Notes: generated by a model from the sequence alone, not told the origin. 26,689 bases of DNA from Minisyncoccota bacterium (GCA_938034715.1 CALHMM010000031.1:1-26689); one strand, 5' to 3'; positions 1 through 8,498 are shown, numbered from the stretch's first letter. A program made the numbers and translations.

Positions 1-1371
1 GGCAATGTTATATTGTTTTTGGAGAACTTTGAACAGTATACTGAGGCGCATCGTGGATTTTCGTATCCAACGATTATTGCAAAGTATGCTTCACTACCTT
101 CATTTAGGATTATCGGTGTTACATCTGAGGAGTCATTTCACGCGACGATAGAAGACAAGGATTCAATGCTTTCACATTTTGATGTGATCCATGTTCCAGA
201 GATGGATGAAGATACGACAATGCAGACATTGTTTGCACACTTTTATTTTCAGAATCGTGCTGTCTATACATTTCAAGGATTGCGGGAGATCGTTCGTGGT
301 TCTGAGCGATACACAAATACCGGCCCACTTCCTTCTCGGGCGCTTTCACTCGCTACAGAAGTTGGCTTGTATTGGCAAAAAGAGAGTGACAGTACTTTCA
401 TTACTCCAGAGGTGGTGCGGGAATACATTCAGAAAAAAACAGGGATTCCTGTGGGTAAGATTTCACCTGAACAACAAGAGCATTTACTGACTCTGGAAGA
501 TCATTTTCACAAGAATATCATTGGACAAGATGAAGCTGTGCAATCTGTAGCGGAAGCAGTGCGGCGTATGCGTAGCGGAATGATACGACCGCATCATCCT
601 GCTGGTAGCTTTCTTTTTCTTGGACCGACAGGCGTTGGAAAGACAGAGATGGCTAAAACTCTTGCAAGAGAGTATTTTGGTGATGAGCAGAAGATTATTC
701 GACTTGATATGAGTGAATTTCAAGGAGCGCAATCTCTTGATTTATTAATGGGCTCTCGCGCACTTGATCAAAAAGGTCGATTGAGTGCTCTTGTTCAGGA
801 GCATCCATACTCTATTTTATTACTTGATGAGATTGAAAAGGCGAATCCGCGAGTTTTGGATCTCTTTTTGCAGATACTAGATGAGGGTGTAGCTCACGAC
901 GGATATGGCAGAAAGCTCAGTTTTACGTCGATGATTATTATAGCTACGTCTAATGCAGGCGTAAAGCATATACAGAAAATGACAGATGCAGATGTGAGAT
1001 TGAGTGAAATGAAGATGCAACTGATTGATTCGCTGACAGATGAAGGAATCTTTCGTTCTGAGTTTCTCAACCGATTTGATGATATAATCGTCTTTCATAC
1101 GATCAATGAGCAGGAAATTTTATCAATAACAGAGCTGCTTTTGCGTAAATTTGTTGATAGAGTATTTCTCGAGCAAAATTTAAAACTTGTTTTCGATAAG
1201 GGTGTTTCACAAAAGATAGTTTCATTGGGATTCGACCCTCAATTTGGTGCGCGGAGTATTTTGCGATTTATAGATGAATCTGTTGCTGATGCTTTGGCCC
1301 GGAAAATTATCGCTGGTAGTATACACAGAGGCGATGATGTAGTGTTTGGTGTAGAGGATCTAAAAATTTGA
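1..1371 (+). CDS. Clp/Hsp100 AAA+ ATPase (ClpC/ClpB-like), 5' end missing
   Basis: The reading frame is open from base 1, so this is the C-terminal 456 residues of a two-ring Hsp100 unfoldase. Counting from base 1, residues 1-75 are the end of the first AAA+ module. The second module is complete: Walker A GPTGVGKT (about 208-215), Walker B LLLDEIEK (about 273-280), sensor 1 ATSNAG (about 315-320), arginine finger in FLNRF (about 355-359) and sensor 2 GARS (about 416-419). The linker between modules is short and has no ClpB-type middle domain, which favours a ClpA/ClpC-type protease partner. The first module looks degenerate: its Walker B reads ILFLEN where the family has ILFIDE, and the ALERRF arginine-finger segment reads SMLSHF. 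The stop is TGA followed directly in frame by TAA. Which Clp subfamily it belongs to cannot be settled without the N-terminus. Confidence 0.9.
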   Translation, partial: GNVILFLENFEQYTEAHRGFSYPTIIAKYASLPSFRIIGVTSEESFHATIEDKDSMLSHFDVIHVPEMDEDTTMQTLFAHFYFQNRAVYTFQGLREIVRGSERYTNTGPLPSRALSLATEVGLYWQKESDSTFITPEVVREYIQKKTGIPVGKISPEQQEHLLTLEDHFHKNIIGQDEAVQSVAEAVRRMRSGMIRPHHPAGSFLFLGPTGVGKTEMAKTLAREYFGDEQKIIRLDMSEFQGAQSLDLLMGSRALDQKGRLSALVQEHPYSILLLDEIEKANPRVLDLFLQILDEGVAHDGYGRKLSFTSMIIIATSNAGVKHIQKMTDADVRLSEMKMQLIDSLTDEGIFRSEFLNRFDDIIVFHTINEQEILSITELLLRKFVDRVFLEQNLKLVFDKGVSQKIVSLGFDPQFGARSILRFIDESVADALARKIIAGSIHRGDDVVFGVEDLKI

Positions 1372-1454
1372 TAAATCTCGGCATATTTTTGGTTTGGATG
1401 AAGTTTTTGTGATAGACTAAAAATACATTTACTTAACATATTAATCACTCTTTT

Positions 1455-2633
1455 GTGAAGATTTTGATGATTGCGCCGACACCATTTTTTTCACATCGTG
1501 GAACACATATTCGCATTTTAGAAGAAGCGCGTGCTCTGGAAAAGCGGGGTCATAGTGTGCGAATCCTGACGTACCATGTCGGGGATGATATCCACAAATA
1601 TATAACAACAAAAATTGATGTACGTCGTGTGCGTCGTTGGCTTTTTTGGTATAAGAAAACATCGGCTGGTGCCGATTGGCAGAAGATTGTTCTTAATTTA
1701 TTTCTGATACGCAAGGTCCTGTGGATGACATACGTGTGGAAGCCAGACATCGTGCATGGACACATACACGAAGGTGTCATCATTGGATGGCTTGCACGAC
1801 GCGTTTTTTTTTGGCGCAGTATGCGGCTGATTTCAGATTTTCATGGTTCTCTTGTAGGCGAGATGCGATCCCACGGTTATTTAAGTATAGGTGTTATTTC
1901 GCGGGTGTTTAGTTTTTTGGAGCGTGCGATAAATCAGATGGGAGATGCAGCAATTGTCAGTAGTGCAGATCATATTGATACAATCAAGGAGGCTCGTAGA
2001 GATCGTCGTGTGTATCATATCTATGATGGTGTGGATATGGAGAATTATCGTTCGCTTATCGCCCAAAAGGATGTACTGAGGAAGAAGTACGGTGTACCCA
2101 TGGATAAATCTGTTGTCGCGTTCACTGGAGGGTTGGTTCGTAATAAAGGCATCCATCACTATTTAGACTGTGCATGTGAAATCTTGGAGAAAAGAGAGGA
2201 TATCTTTTTTGTCGTTGGTGGGGATTATGCGCAATGGATTGAAGAATTTGTTCACAGTAAAGGCATTAGTGAGAGTTTCTTGATTATCCATCCACTTAAT
2301 TACTTTACGATGCCTGAGATCAATGTTATGGCTGATATAACTGTTGACCCCAAAAGTTCGCATTCTCATCAAGCAAGTGGTAAGATACTTCAGTACATGG
2401 CTGCGCATACAGCTACAGTTTGTGTAGATCGAGAAACAAATAGGAGGTATTTGGATGATTCAGGGACGTACATATCGCATGTTGATCAACATACTCTTGC
2501 GTCTGCTATTATGAATCTTGCAGATCAACCAAAGGAAAGTAAGCGAAAGGGTTTGCTTGCGGCAAAGCGTGTGGATCAGTTCAGTTGGTTTTTAGTCGGT
2601 GAAAGGCTTGAGGGCGTCTATCATTCTGTGTAA
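1455..2633 (+). CDS. Glycosyltransferase, GT4-like (GT-B fold)
   Basis: A 392-residue protein with a GTG start; reading MKILMIAPTPFF from the first codon is the usual beta-strand opening of a GT-B enzyme. The N-terminal half has the acceptor-side signature HRGTHIRILEEARALEKRGH. The C-terminal half has GVDMENY, then AFTGGLVRNKGIHHYL (sugar-nucleotide domain opening), and near residue 310 ASGKILQYMAAHTATVC, the donor-binding helix that in relatives reads SGKxxxYMAAGxPVV. It probably transfers a sugar from a nucleotide-sugar to a lipid or glycan at the inner face of the membrane; the substrate cannot be read. It has no transmembrane helix. The gene follows the Clp gene by 83 bases and its stop lies within the promoter-like start region of the PBP gene. 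No Shine-Dalgarno site precedes the start. Confidence 0.88.
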   Translation: MKILMIAPTPFFSHRGTHIRILEEARALEKRGHSVRILTYHVGDDIHKYITTKIDVRRVRRWLFWYKKTSAGADWQKIVLNLFLIRKVLWMTYVWKPDIVHGHIHEGVIIGWLARRVFFWRSMRLISDFHGSLVGEMRSHGYLSIGVISRVFSFLERAINQMGDAAIVSSADHIDTIKEARRDRRVYHIYDGVDMENYRSLIAQKDVLRKKYGVPMDKSVVAFTGGLVRNKGIHHYLDCACEILEKREDIFFVVGGDYAQWIEEFVHSKGISESFLIIHPLNYFTMPEINVMADITVDPKSSHSHQASGKILQYMAAHTATVCVDRETNRRYLDDSGTYISHVDQHTLASAIMNLADQPKESKRKGLLAAKRVDQFSWFLVGERLEGVYHSV

Positions 2634-2636
2634 AAT
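2631..2636 (+). promoter_or_regulatory. -10 box placed for leaderless start of the PBP gene
   Basis: The hexamer TAAAAT overlaps the stop codon of the upstream glycosyltransferase and ends exactly 6 bases before the ATG at 2643. That spacing would put transcription start on the A of the ATG. No Shine-Dalgarno site exists. It supports the ATG at 2643 over the GTG at 2637. No clear -35 box is seen. Confidence 0.4.
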
Positions 2637-2642
2637 GTGGAT

Positions 2643-5030
2643 ATGAAGAATTTTTTTGGAAAAATATTGAGAAGAAAGTCGCGTGTTGAGATGTTTGACG
2701 GGTCTTATCAGAGTGGTGGCGAAAAAGAAAGTCGCTCTGTTTCACGGTTGATTTTTAGAGGAAGTCTTGTTTTTTTTAAACTTATCATTGATCTCGGTAT
2801 TTTAATGTGCCTTGCTTTTGCAACTGTCTTTTTCTACGCGTATTACCATACAGTTAATGCTACGGAATTGACAAAGAGAAAGGTATCAGAGACTACGATA
2901 ATTTATGATAGGACTGGTGATCATGTCTTATATAGGCTATACGGAGAAGAGAATAGAAAGTTAGTTTCGCATGATGATTTACCAGATGCACTGCGTAATG
3001 CTACGATCGCAATTGAAGATGAGCGTTTTTACAAGCATGTTGGGATTGATGTGATTGGTATTTTGCGAGCTCTTCGCAAGAATTATGAAGAAGGTGGAGC
3101 AGTCGAAGGTGCGAGCACAATTACACAACAAGTTGCGCGTAATGCACTTTTGACAAGGGAGAAGACAATCGTTCGTAAGTTCAAGGAGGCAGTATTGGCA
3201 ATAAAGATTGAGAGGACGTATACAAAGGAGGAGATTCTTGATCTTTACTTAAATTTGGTGCCATACGGCTCCAATACTTATGGGGCTGAGGTGGCAGCTA
3301 GAACGTACTTTAATAAGGCCGCGATAGACCTTTCTTTAGATGAAGCTTCGGTTATCGCTGCAATTCCCAAAGCGACTACAACATATTCTCCTTACTCTGG
3401 CAATGATGACCTTTTACGTGCACGACAAGAAGCTATCTTGCGCAAGATGGGTGAGTTGGGGATGTACGGCAATGACGAGATAAATGTCGCTCTTCAACAA
3501 GACACTCTCAAAAAAGTTGAACCATTTGTAGAAGAGATTGATGCTCCGCACTTTGTTTTTTATGTTCGTGAGGAGTTGGAGAAGCTTTATGATAAGGAGG
3601 CCTTGGAGCGCGGGGGCCTCAAAGTTTACACGACACTTGATTATGATATGCAAAAACGTGCTGAGAAGATGGTCTCTGGGTATGCAGCTCAGTTGCCGCA
3701 GCATGGGGCATCCAATGCTGCGCTAATTGCTGTTCGTCCTGAAACGGGGGCTGTAGAGGCAATGGTAGGAAGTATTGACTATTTCGACAGAGAGAATGAT
3801 GGAAATGTAAATGTAGGGCTTCAGTTACGTCAACCTGGCTCATCCTTTAAGCCAATCGTTTATGCTGCCGCATTTGAAAAAGGATATCAACCGGAGACAC
3901 TCCTGTATGATGTTACGACGAGTTTTGGACCTGATGGTACAGGTAAAGAGTATAAGCCGGATAACTTTGACGGTCGTAAACATGGACTTGTAACAATGCG
4001 AAAAGCTCTACAAGGGTCTTTGAATATTCCAGCAGTAAAGACACAGTATTTAGTCGGGAAGGATGAGACAATTGATTTTGCTCAGAAGCTAGGATATACA
4101 ACCTTTGAGCAGAGAAATCGATTTGGCCTTTCGCTTGTATTGGGGGGTGGTGAGGTTAAACTTTTAGAGCATGTCGGAGCATTTGCAAGTTTTGCAAATG
4201 ATGGTGTGCGCGCGCCAGTACATGGCATAACGAGGGTTGTTTCACCCACAGGAGAGGAGGTTAGTTTGGTGCCAGAACCTGAGAGGGTGATGAGTGACCA
4301 AACAGCAAGAAAAATTAACAGCATTCTTACAGACAACAAAGAGCGTGAGTATGTATTTGGCAGGACAAACGTACTTAGTTTCCCTGAGCGTAGCGTAGCT
4401 GCAAAAACTGGTACTACACAATCTAATCGTGATGCATTATTGTTGGGGTATACGAAATCACTGGCTGTTGGTGTGTGGGCAGGCAATAATGACGCCACTT
4501 TTATGAAGGAAGGAGCATTAGGCTCAACTGTTGCAGGCCCATTATGGCGAGAGTTTATGGAAACAGAGATCGCTGACACACCGGATGAGCCGTTTGCAGA
4601 GTATGAGGTTGTCGAATCAGATTTGAAGATGGTTACAGGAAAACGACCACCGAGGGATGGTAAAGTTCGATATATTAAAATTTCTTCGGGGAAGGAGATA
4701 ACTGAGCGCAAGGCAGACAAGAGCTACGGATTTAATCCCGAGATAGTCCGCACTGAACATACGGGGAATACACATACTCTTTTGTATTATATAAATAAGG
4801 ACGAGCCTTTGGATGATCAAAAGCGTCCAGATTTTGAGGACGAAATGTTGTGGCGATGGGAGCGATCTCTTGGACACTTTAACAGAAGTATTCCAAATTG
4901 GAAGGCTCCTGAGATCGACCAAGATGCAGGAGATGATTTGATACAAGTGGAAGATTCTGCAGTAGAAAGTGATCGAGAGGCAGGGATTCAATTGGAGTTT
5001 GGAGATGATCTGATACCGCAATCGGAGTAG
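2643..5030 (+). CDS. Class A penicillin-binding protein (PBP1A-type), bifunctional
   Basis: This 795-residue enzyme polymerises and cross-links peptidoglycan on the outer face of the cytoplasmic membrane. It has a short basic cytoplasmic tail, one membrane segment at about 42-68, and a GT51 glycosyltransferase domain with AIEDERFYKHVG (catalytic Glu near 125) and GASTITQQVARN. The transpeptidase domain carries all three motifs: SxxK as SSFK (about 400-403), SxN as SLN (about 459-461) and KTG as AKTGTT (about 587-592). The last 150 residues are an acidic tail without a recognised PASTA or other domain. A GTG two codons upstream (2637) is an alternative start. The neighbouring glycosyltransferase also suits envelope work. 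The gene converges with miaA across 50 bases, where no terminator is visible. Confidence 0.96.
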   Translation: MKNFFGKILRRKSRVEMFDGSYQSGGEKESRSVSRLIFRGSLVFFKLIIDLGILMCLAFATVFFYAYYHTVNATELTKRKVSETTIIYDRTGDHVLYRLYGEENRKLVSHDDLPDALRNATIAIEDERFYKHVGIDVIGILRALRKNYEEGGAVEGASTITQQVARNALLTREKTIVRKFKEAVLAIKIERTYTKEEILDLYLNLVPYGSNTYGAEVAARTYFNKAAIDLSLDEASVIAAIPKATTTYSPYSGNDDLLRARQEAILRKMGELGMYGNDEINVALQQDTLKKVEPFVEEIDAPHFVFYVREELEKLYDKEALERGGLKVYTTLDYDMQKRAEKMVSGYAAQLPQHGASNAALIAVRPETGAVEAMVGSIDYFDRENDGNVNVGLQLRQPGSSFKPIVYAAAFEKGYQPETLLYDVTTSFGPDGTGKEYKPDNFDGRKHGLVTMRKALQGSLNIPAVKTQYLVGKDETIDFAQKLGYTTFEQRNRFGLSLVLGGGEVKLLEHVGAFASFANDGVRAPVHGITRVVSPTGEEVSLVPEPERVMSDQTARKINSILTDNKEREYVFGRTNVLSFPERSVAAKTGTTQSNRDALLLGYTKSLAVGVWAGNNDATFMKEGALGSTVAGPLWREFMETEIADTPDEPFAEYEVVESDLKMVTGKRPPRDGKVRYIKISSGKEITERKADKSYGFNPEIVRTEHTGNTHTLLYYINKDEPLDDQKRPDFEDEMLWRWERSLGHFNRSIPNWKAPEIDQDAGDDLIQVEDSAVESDREAGIQLEFGDDLIPQSE

Positions 5031-5080
5031 AAGCGACATGTTGGGAATTTCTGGTAATGTATTTTATAAGCTCTGATATT

Positions 5081-6043
5081 TTAAGCAAGGAATTTTTTCA
5101 CAATAGTGCTTGCTTGGTTGATATTTGATACGCGGTGTATCGTAGCCCCGTTGCGCTCCCACCTCCGCATCCAAGTGGATTGCCTCTTTGCATAGCGGAA
5201 ACTTTCTTGTAGTAGGTTTTGCGTGAATTCATTTTTTGTAATTTTGCCTTGCAGGAATAATGTGCACCATTTATATTCTAGACCAAAAGCGATTAGTCTC
5301 GTCCAGGCAACCTTGTGGATAGTGTGTAGGTTAAATACTTCCTCTAGCATGCCAGCATCTATTCTGGCGTTGAGACGCTTTCGAATACAGTTCTGTAGAA
5401 TTTTTTTGGATGGCTCAATTGCGATAATGAGATTTTCTTTGCTTAGCATGTTGTAGTCCGGCTCTGTAGTTTCAGGGACCATACCTAGTTCGGTAGCTAT
5501 TTCTATGGAGCGGATGATGCGTACAACATTGTTCATCTCTCCTTTTTTTATAATCTGATCTGTTCTTTCAGGATCAAGTTTTCTCAGCAGTTCAAGTAGT
5601 TGGTTTGCGGATTTGTTTTTTAGCTTTTTGCGTAGTTTAGGGTTTGGTGTGACCGGCGCTAGAGTGTTTCCTTCTAGAAGGGATTGTGCCCAGAACATCG
5701 TGCCACCACAAATAATTGGTATTTTCTCCCTGTCGTGAATATCTGCGATTATTTTTCTGGTTTTTTTTACAAATTTACCTGCACTGAAGTCAGTGTTAGG
5801 GTGATGTGTATCGATCATATAGTGCGGAATTTTGCCTGATATGTACGCTTTTTGTGTGATTTTATTTTGTGATTTTCGTATCTTTATTTGCCCAGACTCT
5901 TTGCCTGAGCCAATGTTCATATGTCTGTAGATTTGCCTTGAATCGCACCCTATGATCTCGCCATTGAATTTTTGAGCTATTGCAATTGCAAGATCTGACT
6001 TACCAGATGATGTTGGGCCGATGATGTAGATGGATTTTGACAT
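5081..6043 (-). CDS. miaA: tRNA dimethylallyltransferase
   Basis: MiaA transfers a dimethylallyl group to N6 of A37 in tRNAs that read U-starting codons, using DMAPP. The 320-residue protein starts with MSKSIYIIGPTSSGKS, whose P-loop GPTSSGKS (9-16) binds the pyrophosphate. It continues with DSRQIYR (34-40, the family DSxQxY motif), GGTMFWAQSLLEG in the middle, and ends in the tRNA-contact region RQSTWMRRW. Length and motif order match the family. It is transcribed away from the small basic gene at 6099; both starts share about 55 bases of TA-rich promoter-like sequence. No miaB, hfq or mutL neighbour is present. Confidence 0.96.
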   Translation of the reverse strand: MSKSIYIIGPTSSGKSDLAIAIAQKFNGEIIGCDSRQIYRHMNIGSGKESGQIKIRKSQNKITQKAYISGKIPHYMIDTHHPNTDFSAGKFVKKTRKIIADIHDREKIPIICGGTMFWAQSLLEGNTLAPVTPNPKLRKKLKNKSANQLLELLRKLDPERTDQIIKKGEMNNVVRIIRSIEIATELGMVPETTEPDYNMLSKENLIIAIEPSKKILQNCIRKRLNARIDAGMLEEVFNLHTIHKVAWTRLIAFGLEYKWCTLFLQGKITKNEFTQNLLQESFRYAKRQSTWMRRWERNGATIHRVSNINQASTIVKKFLA

Positions 6044-6098
6044 GTTGTCGCATTATTGGTATATATGAGTATATCTTTCGTGTTATGTGGGGGTGTTT

Positions 6099-6293
6099 GT
6101 GAAGAATATCAAGAAAAAGACTCGTAAACAAAAGACAAAAAAACAAAAGTTGGGTGATCTCCATAACCAACTTAAACATGCTAGGAGTGCATTACGAAGA
6201 GCAAAGGGGGGCGGTGATAAAGCCGTACAGGATGCTCAGCGTAAGGTCAATGATTTAGAAAGTAGAATCAGAAAGATAAATAGTGGCAAGTAA
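6099..6293 (+). CDS. Small basic protein, unknown function
   Basis: A 64-residue, lysine/arginine-rich protein (68 residues if the GTG at 6087 is used; a third GTG lies at 6093). The first 20 residues are almost wholly basic (KNIKKKTRKQKTKKQK). The rest, LGDLHNQLKHARSALRRAK then AVQDAQRKVNDLESRIRKI, looks like two helices forming a coiled-coil hairpin around a GGGD turn. I chose GTG 6099 because the G-rich run GGGGGTG lies just upstream and could serve as a ribosome site. Charge and shape recall small ribosomal proteins such as bS20, but no family signature is visible, so ribosome association is only a guess; nucleoid or RNA binding is equally possible. A strong terminator follows within 20 bases, supporting a real, separately transcribed gene. 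Confidence 0.65.
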   Translation: MKNIKKKTRKQKTKKQKLGDLHNQLKHARSALRRAKGGGDKAVQDAQRKVNDLESRIRKINSGK

Positions 6294-6310
6294 CAGTGAA
6301 ATGACGATGT

Positions 6311-6346
6311 GAGGAACTTCTAAACTGAGAAGCTCCTCCATTTTTT
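6311..6346 (+). terminator. Rho-independent terminator of the small basic gene
   Basis: An 11-base arm GAGGAACTTCT (6311-6321), a 6-base loop and the arm AGAAGCTCCTC (6328-6338) pair with one A/C mismatch and are followed by CA and six T residues. It lies 18 bases after the small gene's stop and before the convergent thrS stop. The other strand has no T run, so it should act mainly on + strand transcripts. Confidence 0.88.
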
Positions 6347-6357
6347 ATTTCCAGATG

Positions 6358-8154
6358 TTATTTGATGTCCATGATTATACTTTTTGTTTGTTCTATGAAA
6401 TCATCGAGAATGATCTCTCCTTGATCGCCATCCTCACGGGAGCGTACTGCAACACTCCCCGTTTTTGACTCTTTTTCTCCAACGATAAGCATGTAAGGAG
6501 TTTTTGCTGCTTGTGCTAGTTTTATGCGCTTACCGAGTGTTTCTGACTCGTTACTGATCTCTACGCGGAATCCTTCTCTTTGGAGTTTCCGTCTTACTTC
6601 CGTACCATATTCATCAAAATCTGATGTCACCGGGATAATTGTCATCTGAACAGGAGAGAGCCATAGCGGGAATGCACCTGCAAAATGTTCAATGATTACA
6701 CTCAGAAACCTTTCAAGAGAGCCTGCAATAGCTCGGTGTATCATTACTGGTCTCTTTTTCTCTCCATCAATGTCTGTGTATTCGAGGTTAAATCTTTCTG
6801 GTTGGACAAAGTCAAGTTGAATGGTTGCTAGTTGCCACTCACGGTCGAGCGCATCTTTGAACATGAAGTCAATTTTTGGTCCATAAAATGCTGCTTCGCC
6901 TGGCATTATTTTGTGCTTCATGTCTTGTTCTTTGCAGATATCGATTAGCATTGATTCTGCTCTTTTCCACATTTGGGTGTCGCCGAGGTAATCTGCTGGT
7001 TTTTGTGGATCCCTTACTGAAATAGATACCCAGTATTTTCCTTTTTCAAATAATCCAAGGGACCCGTAGAATTTTTTTATTACATCAATGATGTTGAGGA
7101 TTTCGTGCTCAATGTCTTTTTCTTGTGCAAAAACATGTCCATCGTCGATGGAGATTGAGCGTACGCGTGAAAGTCCGAGTAGCTCGCCAGCTTGCTCATC
7201 TCTATATTGCATCGTTACTTCCATATATCGCTGGGGGAGATCTCTGTAGCTTCGCGGTTTGGAGGCGTAAATTTGCGCATGATGTGGACAATTCATCGGC
7301 TTGAGTACAAATTCTTGATCTGACTGACCTTTTACCTTGAAAAGCTCATCTCCAAATTTTTCCCAATGACCAGATTTTTCGTAAAGATCCTTTTTAGTGA
7401 TGTGTGGGATGACGACGCGTTCGTAGCCGTAGGCTGCTTGGAGGTTTTGGATTTTGTCGACGATAAGCTCTCGTAAAAGAGTGCCTTTGGGCGTCCATAG
7501 TGGGAGACCTGAGCCGACAAGATCACTAAAAGTAAAGAGATCAAGCTCCTTACCAATTTTTCTATGGTCTCTCTTTTTTGCTTCTTCTAGATGTTTTTTG
7601 TATTCGTCAAGCTCTTCCTTTGTGTGAAAAGATAATCCGTAGATGCGGGTGAGTTGATCGTTTTTCTCGTCTCCACGCCAGTATGCTCCAGCTAGTGAGC
7701 TGAGTGTAAATGATTTCGTCGGAATGTCCTTACTGGGGTTTTCGCTGTGACCACCTTTGCAGAGATCAGTATAGCCTTCTACATCTCGTGATTCATCTTT
7801 GCCTGCTGTATAGAGTGTGATGTCGTTTTTGCTTTGTTGGATTTCATCGATAAGCTCTAGTTTGTATTTGTTCTCTTTGTAGATCTCTCGCGCTTGATCG
7901 GGTGTTACTTTTTCACTTACCATCTCATTCCATGCTGGAAGAATTTTGCGCATTTGTTTTTCGATTTTCTTTAGGTCAGCTTCAGTTATTGGCTCTGAAA
8001 AAGCAAAATCATAGTAGAAGCCATTGTCTATCGCTGGCCCTATCGTTGGTTTTGCATCTGGATAGAGTTTTGCTACTGCAGCAGCTAAGAGGTGGGCGAG
8101 TGTATGCCGTTTGTCTTGAAGGGAATCGCGGGCGTTGTTTTGTTGTTCTGACAT
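6358..8154 (-). CDS. thrS: Threonyl-tRNA synthetase without TGS domain
   Basis: A 598-residue class II synthetase that charges tRNA-Thr. It begins (MSEQQ) directly before the editing domain, with the zinc-site motif HTLAH (17-21) and its partner DLCKGGH. The catalytic core has MNCPHH (Cys zinc ligand), motif 2 YRDEQAGELLGLSRVRS, DDGHVF (His ligand) and motif 3 region HRAIAGSLERFL with the third ligand. The C-terminal anticodon-binding domain starts near WLSPVQMTIIPV. The family in E. coli is about 640 residues with an N-terminal TGS domain, which is absent here. An open frame continues upstream to 8292, but that stretch runs through the T-box leader and does not resemble protein, so ATG 8154 is the start. 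Expression is probably threonine-tRNA controlled by the preceding T-box. Confidence 0.97.
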   Translation of the reverse strand: MSEQQNNARDSLQDKRHTLAHLLAAAVAKLYPDAKPTIGPAIDNGFYYDFAFSEPITEADLKKIEKQMRKILPAWNEMVSEKVTPDQAREIYKENKYKLELIDEIQQSKNDITLYTAGKDESRDVEGYTDLCKGGHSENPSKDIPTKSFTLSSLAGAYWRGDEKNDQLTRIYGLSFHTKEELDEYKKHLEEAKKRDHRKIGKELDLFTFSDLVGSGLPLWTPKGTLLRELIVDKIQNLQAAYGYERVVIPHITKKDLYEKSGHWEKFGDELFKVKGQSDQEFVLKPMNCPHHAQIYASKPRSYRDLPQRYMEVTMQYRDEQAGELLGLSRVRSISIDDGHVFAQEKDIEHEILNIIDVIKKFYGSLGLFEKGKYWVSISVRDPQKPADYLGDTQMWKRAESMLIDICKEQDMKHKIMPGEAAFYGPKIDFMFKDALDREWQLATIQLDFVQPERFNLEYTDIDGEKKRPVMIHRAIAGSLERFLSVIIEHFAGAFPLWLSPVQMTIIPVTSDFDEYGTEVRRKLQREGFRVEISNESETLGKRIKLAQAAKTPYMLIVGEKESKTGSVAVRSREDGDQGEIILDDFIEQTKSIIMDIK

Positions 8155-8425
8155 AAATATGTATTTATCATTATGGTTGTGGAATGTGCAATTTTGACGA
8201 ATAAAAAGCCTATCACCACAAAGAAATTTACAAGCATAGAATGCTTGCGATTGTCTTTGGGACGAAAGACTTGATGTATTCCGCGGTTCCACCCAACTTC
8301 TGCAAAGTAGTGCGCCTTTACAGCAACTTGTTTTGTACCCTTAGTTTTGCTAGGCAAAATTTTTCGCTTGGAATATAAGCGGAAAAATATAAATGGTGCT
8401 TATATCAATCAGGTATATTTATAGT
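8155..8425 (-). promoter_or_regulatory. T-box riboswitch leader of thrS
   Basis: On the - strand bases 8294-8281 read GGGTGGAACCGCGG, the conserved T-box that pairs with the tRNA acceptor end. Just upstream is an 8-bp hairpin (8323-8316 with 8307-8300, 8-base loop, one G/T pair) in the usual position of stem III. Downstream, 8270-8253 form the arm pair GTCTTT/AAAGAC around CGTCCC; the CCC can instead pair with the GGG of the T-box, as in T-box terminators. A second 7-bp hairpin (8247-8231) is followed by a T-rich stretch. Upstream, 8-bp arms ATATAAGC/GCTTATAT and a nearby ACC triplet could belong to stem I and the specifier, but I could not fold a canonical stem I. Known T-boxes sense uncharged tRNA and release transcription or translation of the matching synthetase, which fits thrS. 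A TATAAA at 8423-8418 may be its -10 box. Confidence 0.85.
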
Positions 8426-8450
8426 AGCAGATTACTTGAAATAGTACATA

Positions 8451-8479
8451 TTGACATAAGTTTGTATTCATAGTATAAA
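8451..8479 (+). promoter_or_regulatory. Sigma70-like promoter facing the 3' end of dnaE
   Basis: TTGACA (8451-8456), a 17-base spacer and TATAAA (8474-8479) make a near-consensus promoter on the + strand. It would start an RNA near 8486 running antisense into the end of dnaE. No + strand gene follows. It may be chance in AT-rich sequence. Confidence 0.4.
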
Positions 8480-8498
8480 CTTATTCTTGAAATCCCTC

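Noticed and set aside
4082..4720. 212-codon open frame on the - strand inside the PBP gene
   Set aside because: It lies entirely antisense to the well-supported transpeptidase domain and shows no protein motifs; it is a frame shadow.
8155..8292. N-terminal extension of ThrRS by 46 residues
   Set aside because: The extension is translated T-box leader sequence, overlaps the T-box itself and has no protein similarity.
8344..8366. Hairpin TTTTGC/GCAAAA followed by T run as a + strand terminator
   Set aside because: No + strand gene precedes it; it lies within the thrS leader and is more likely part of that RNA structure.
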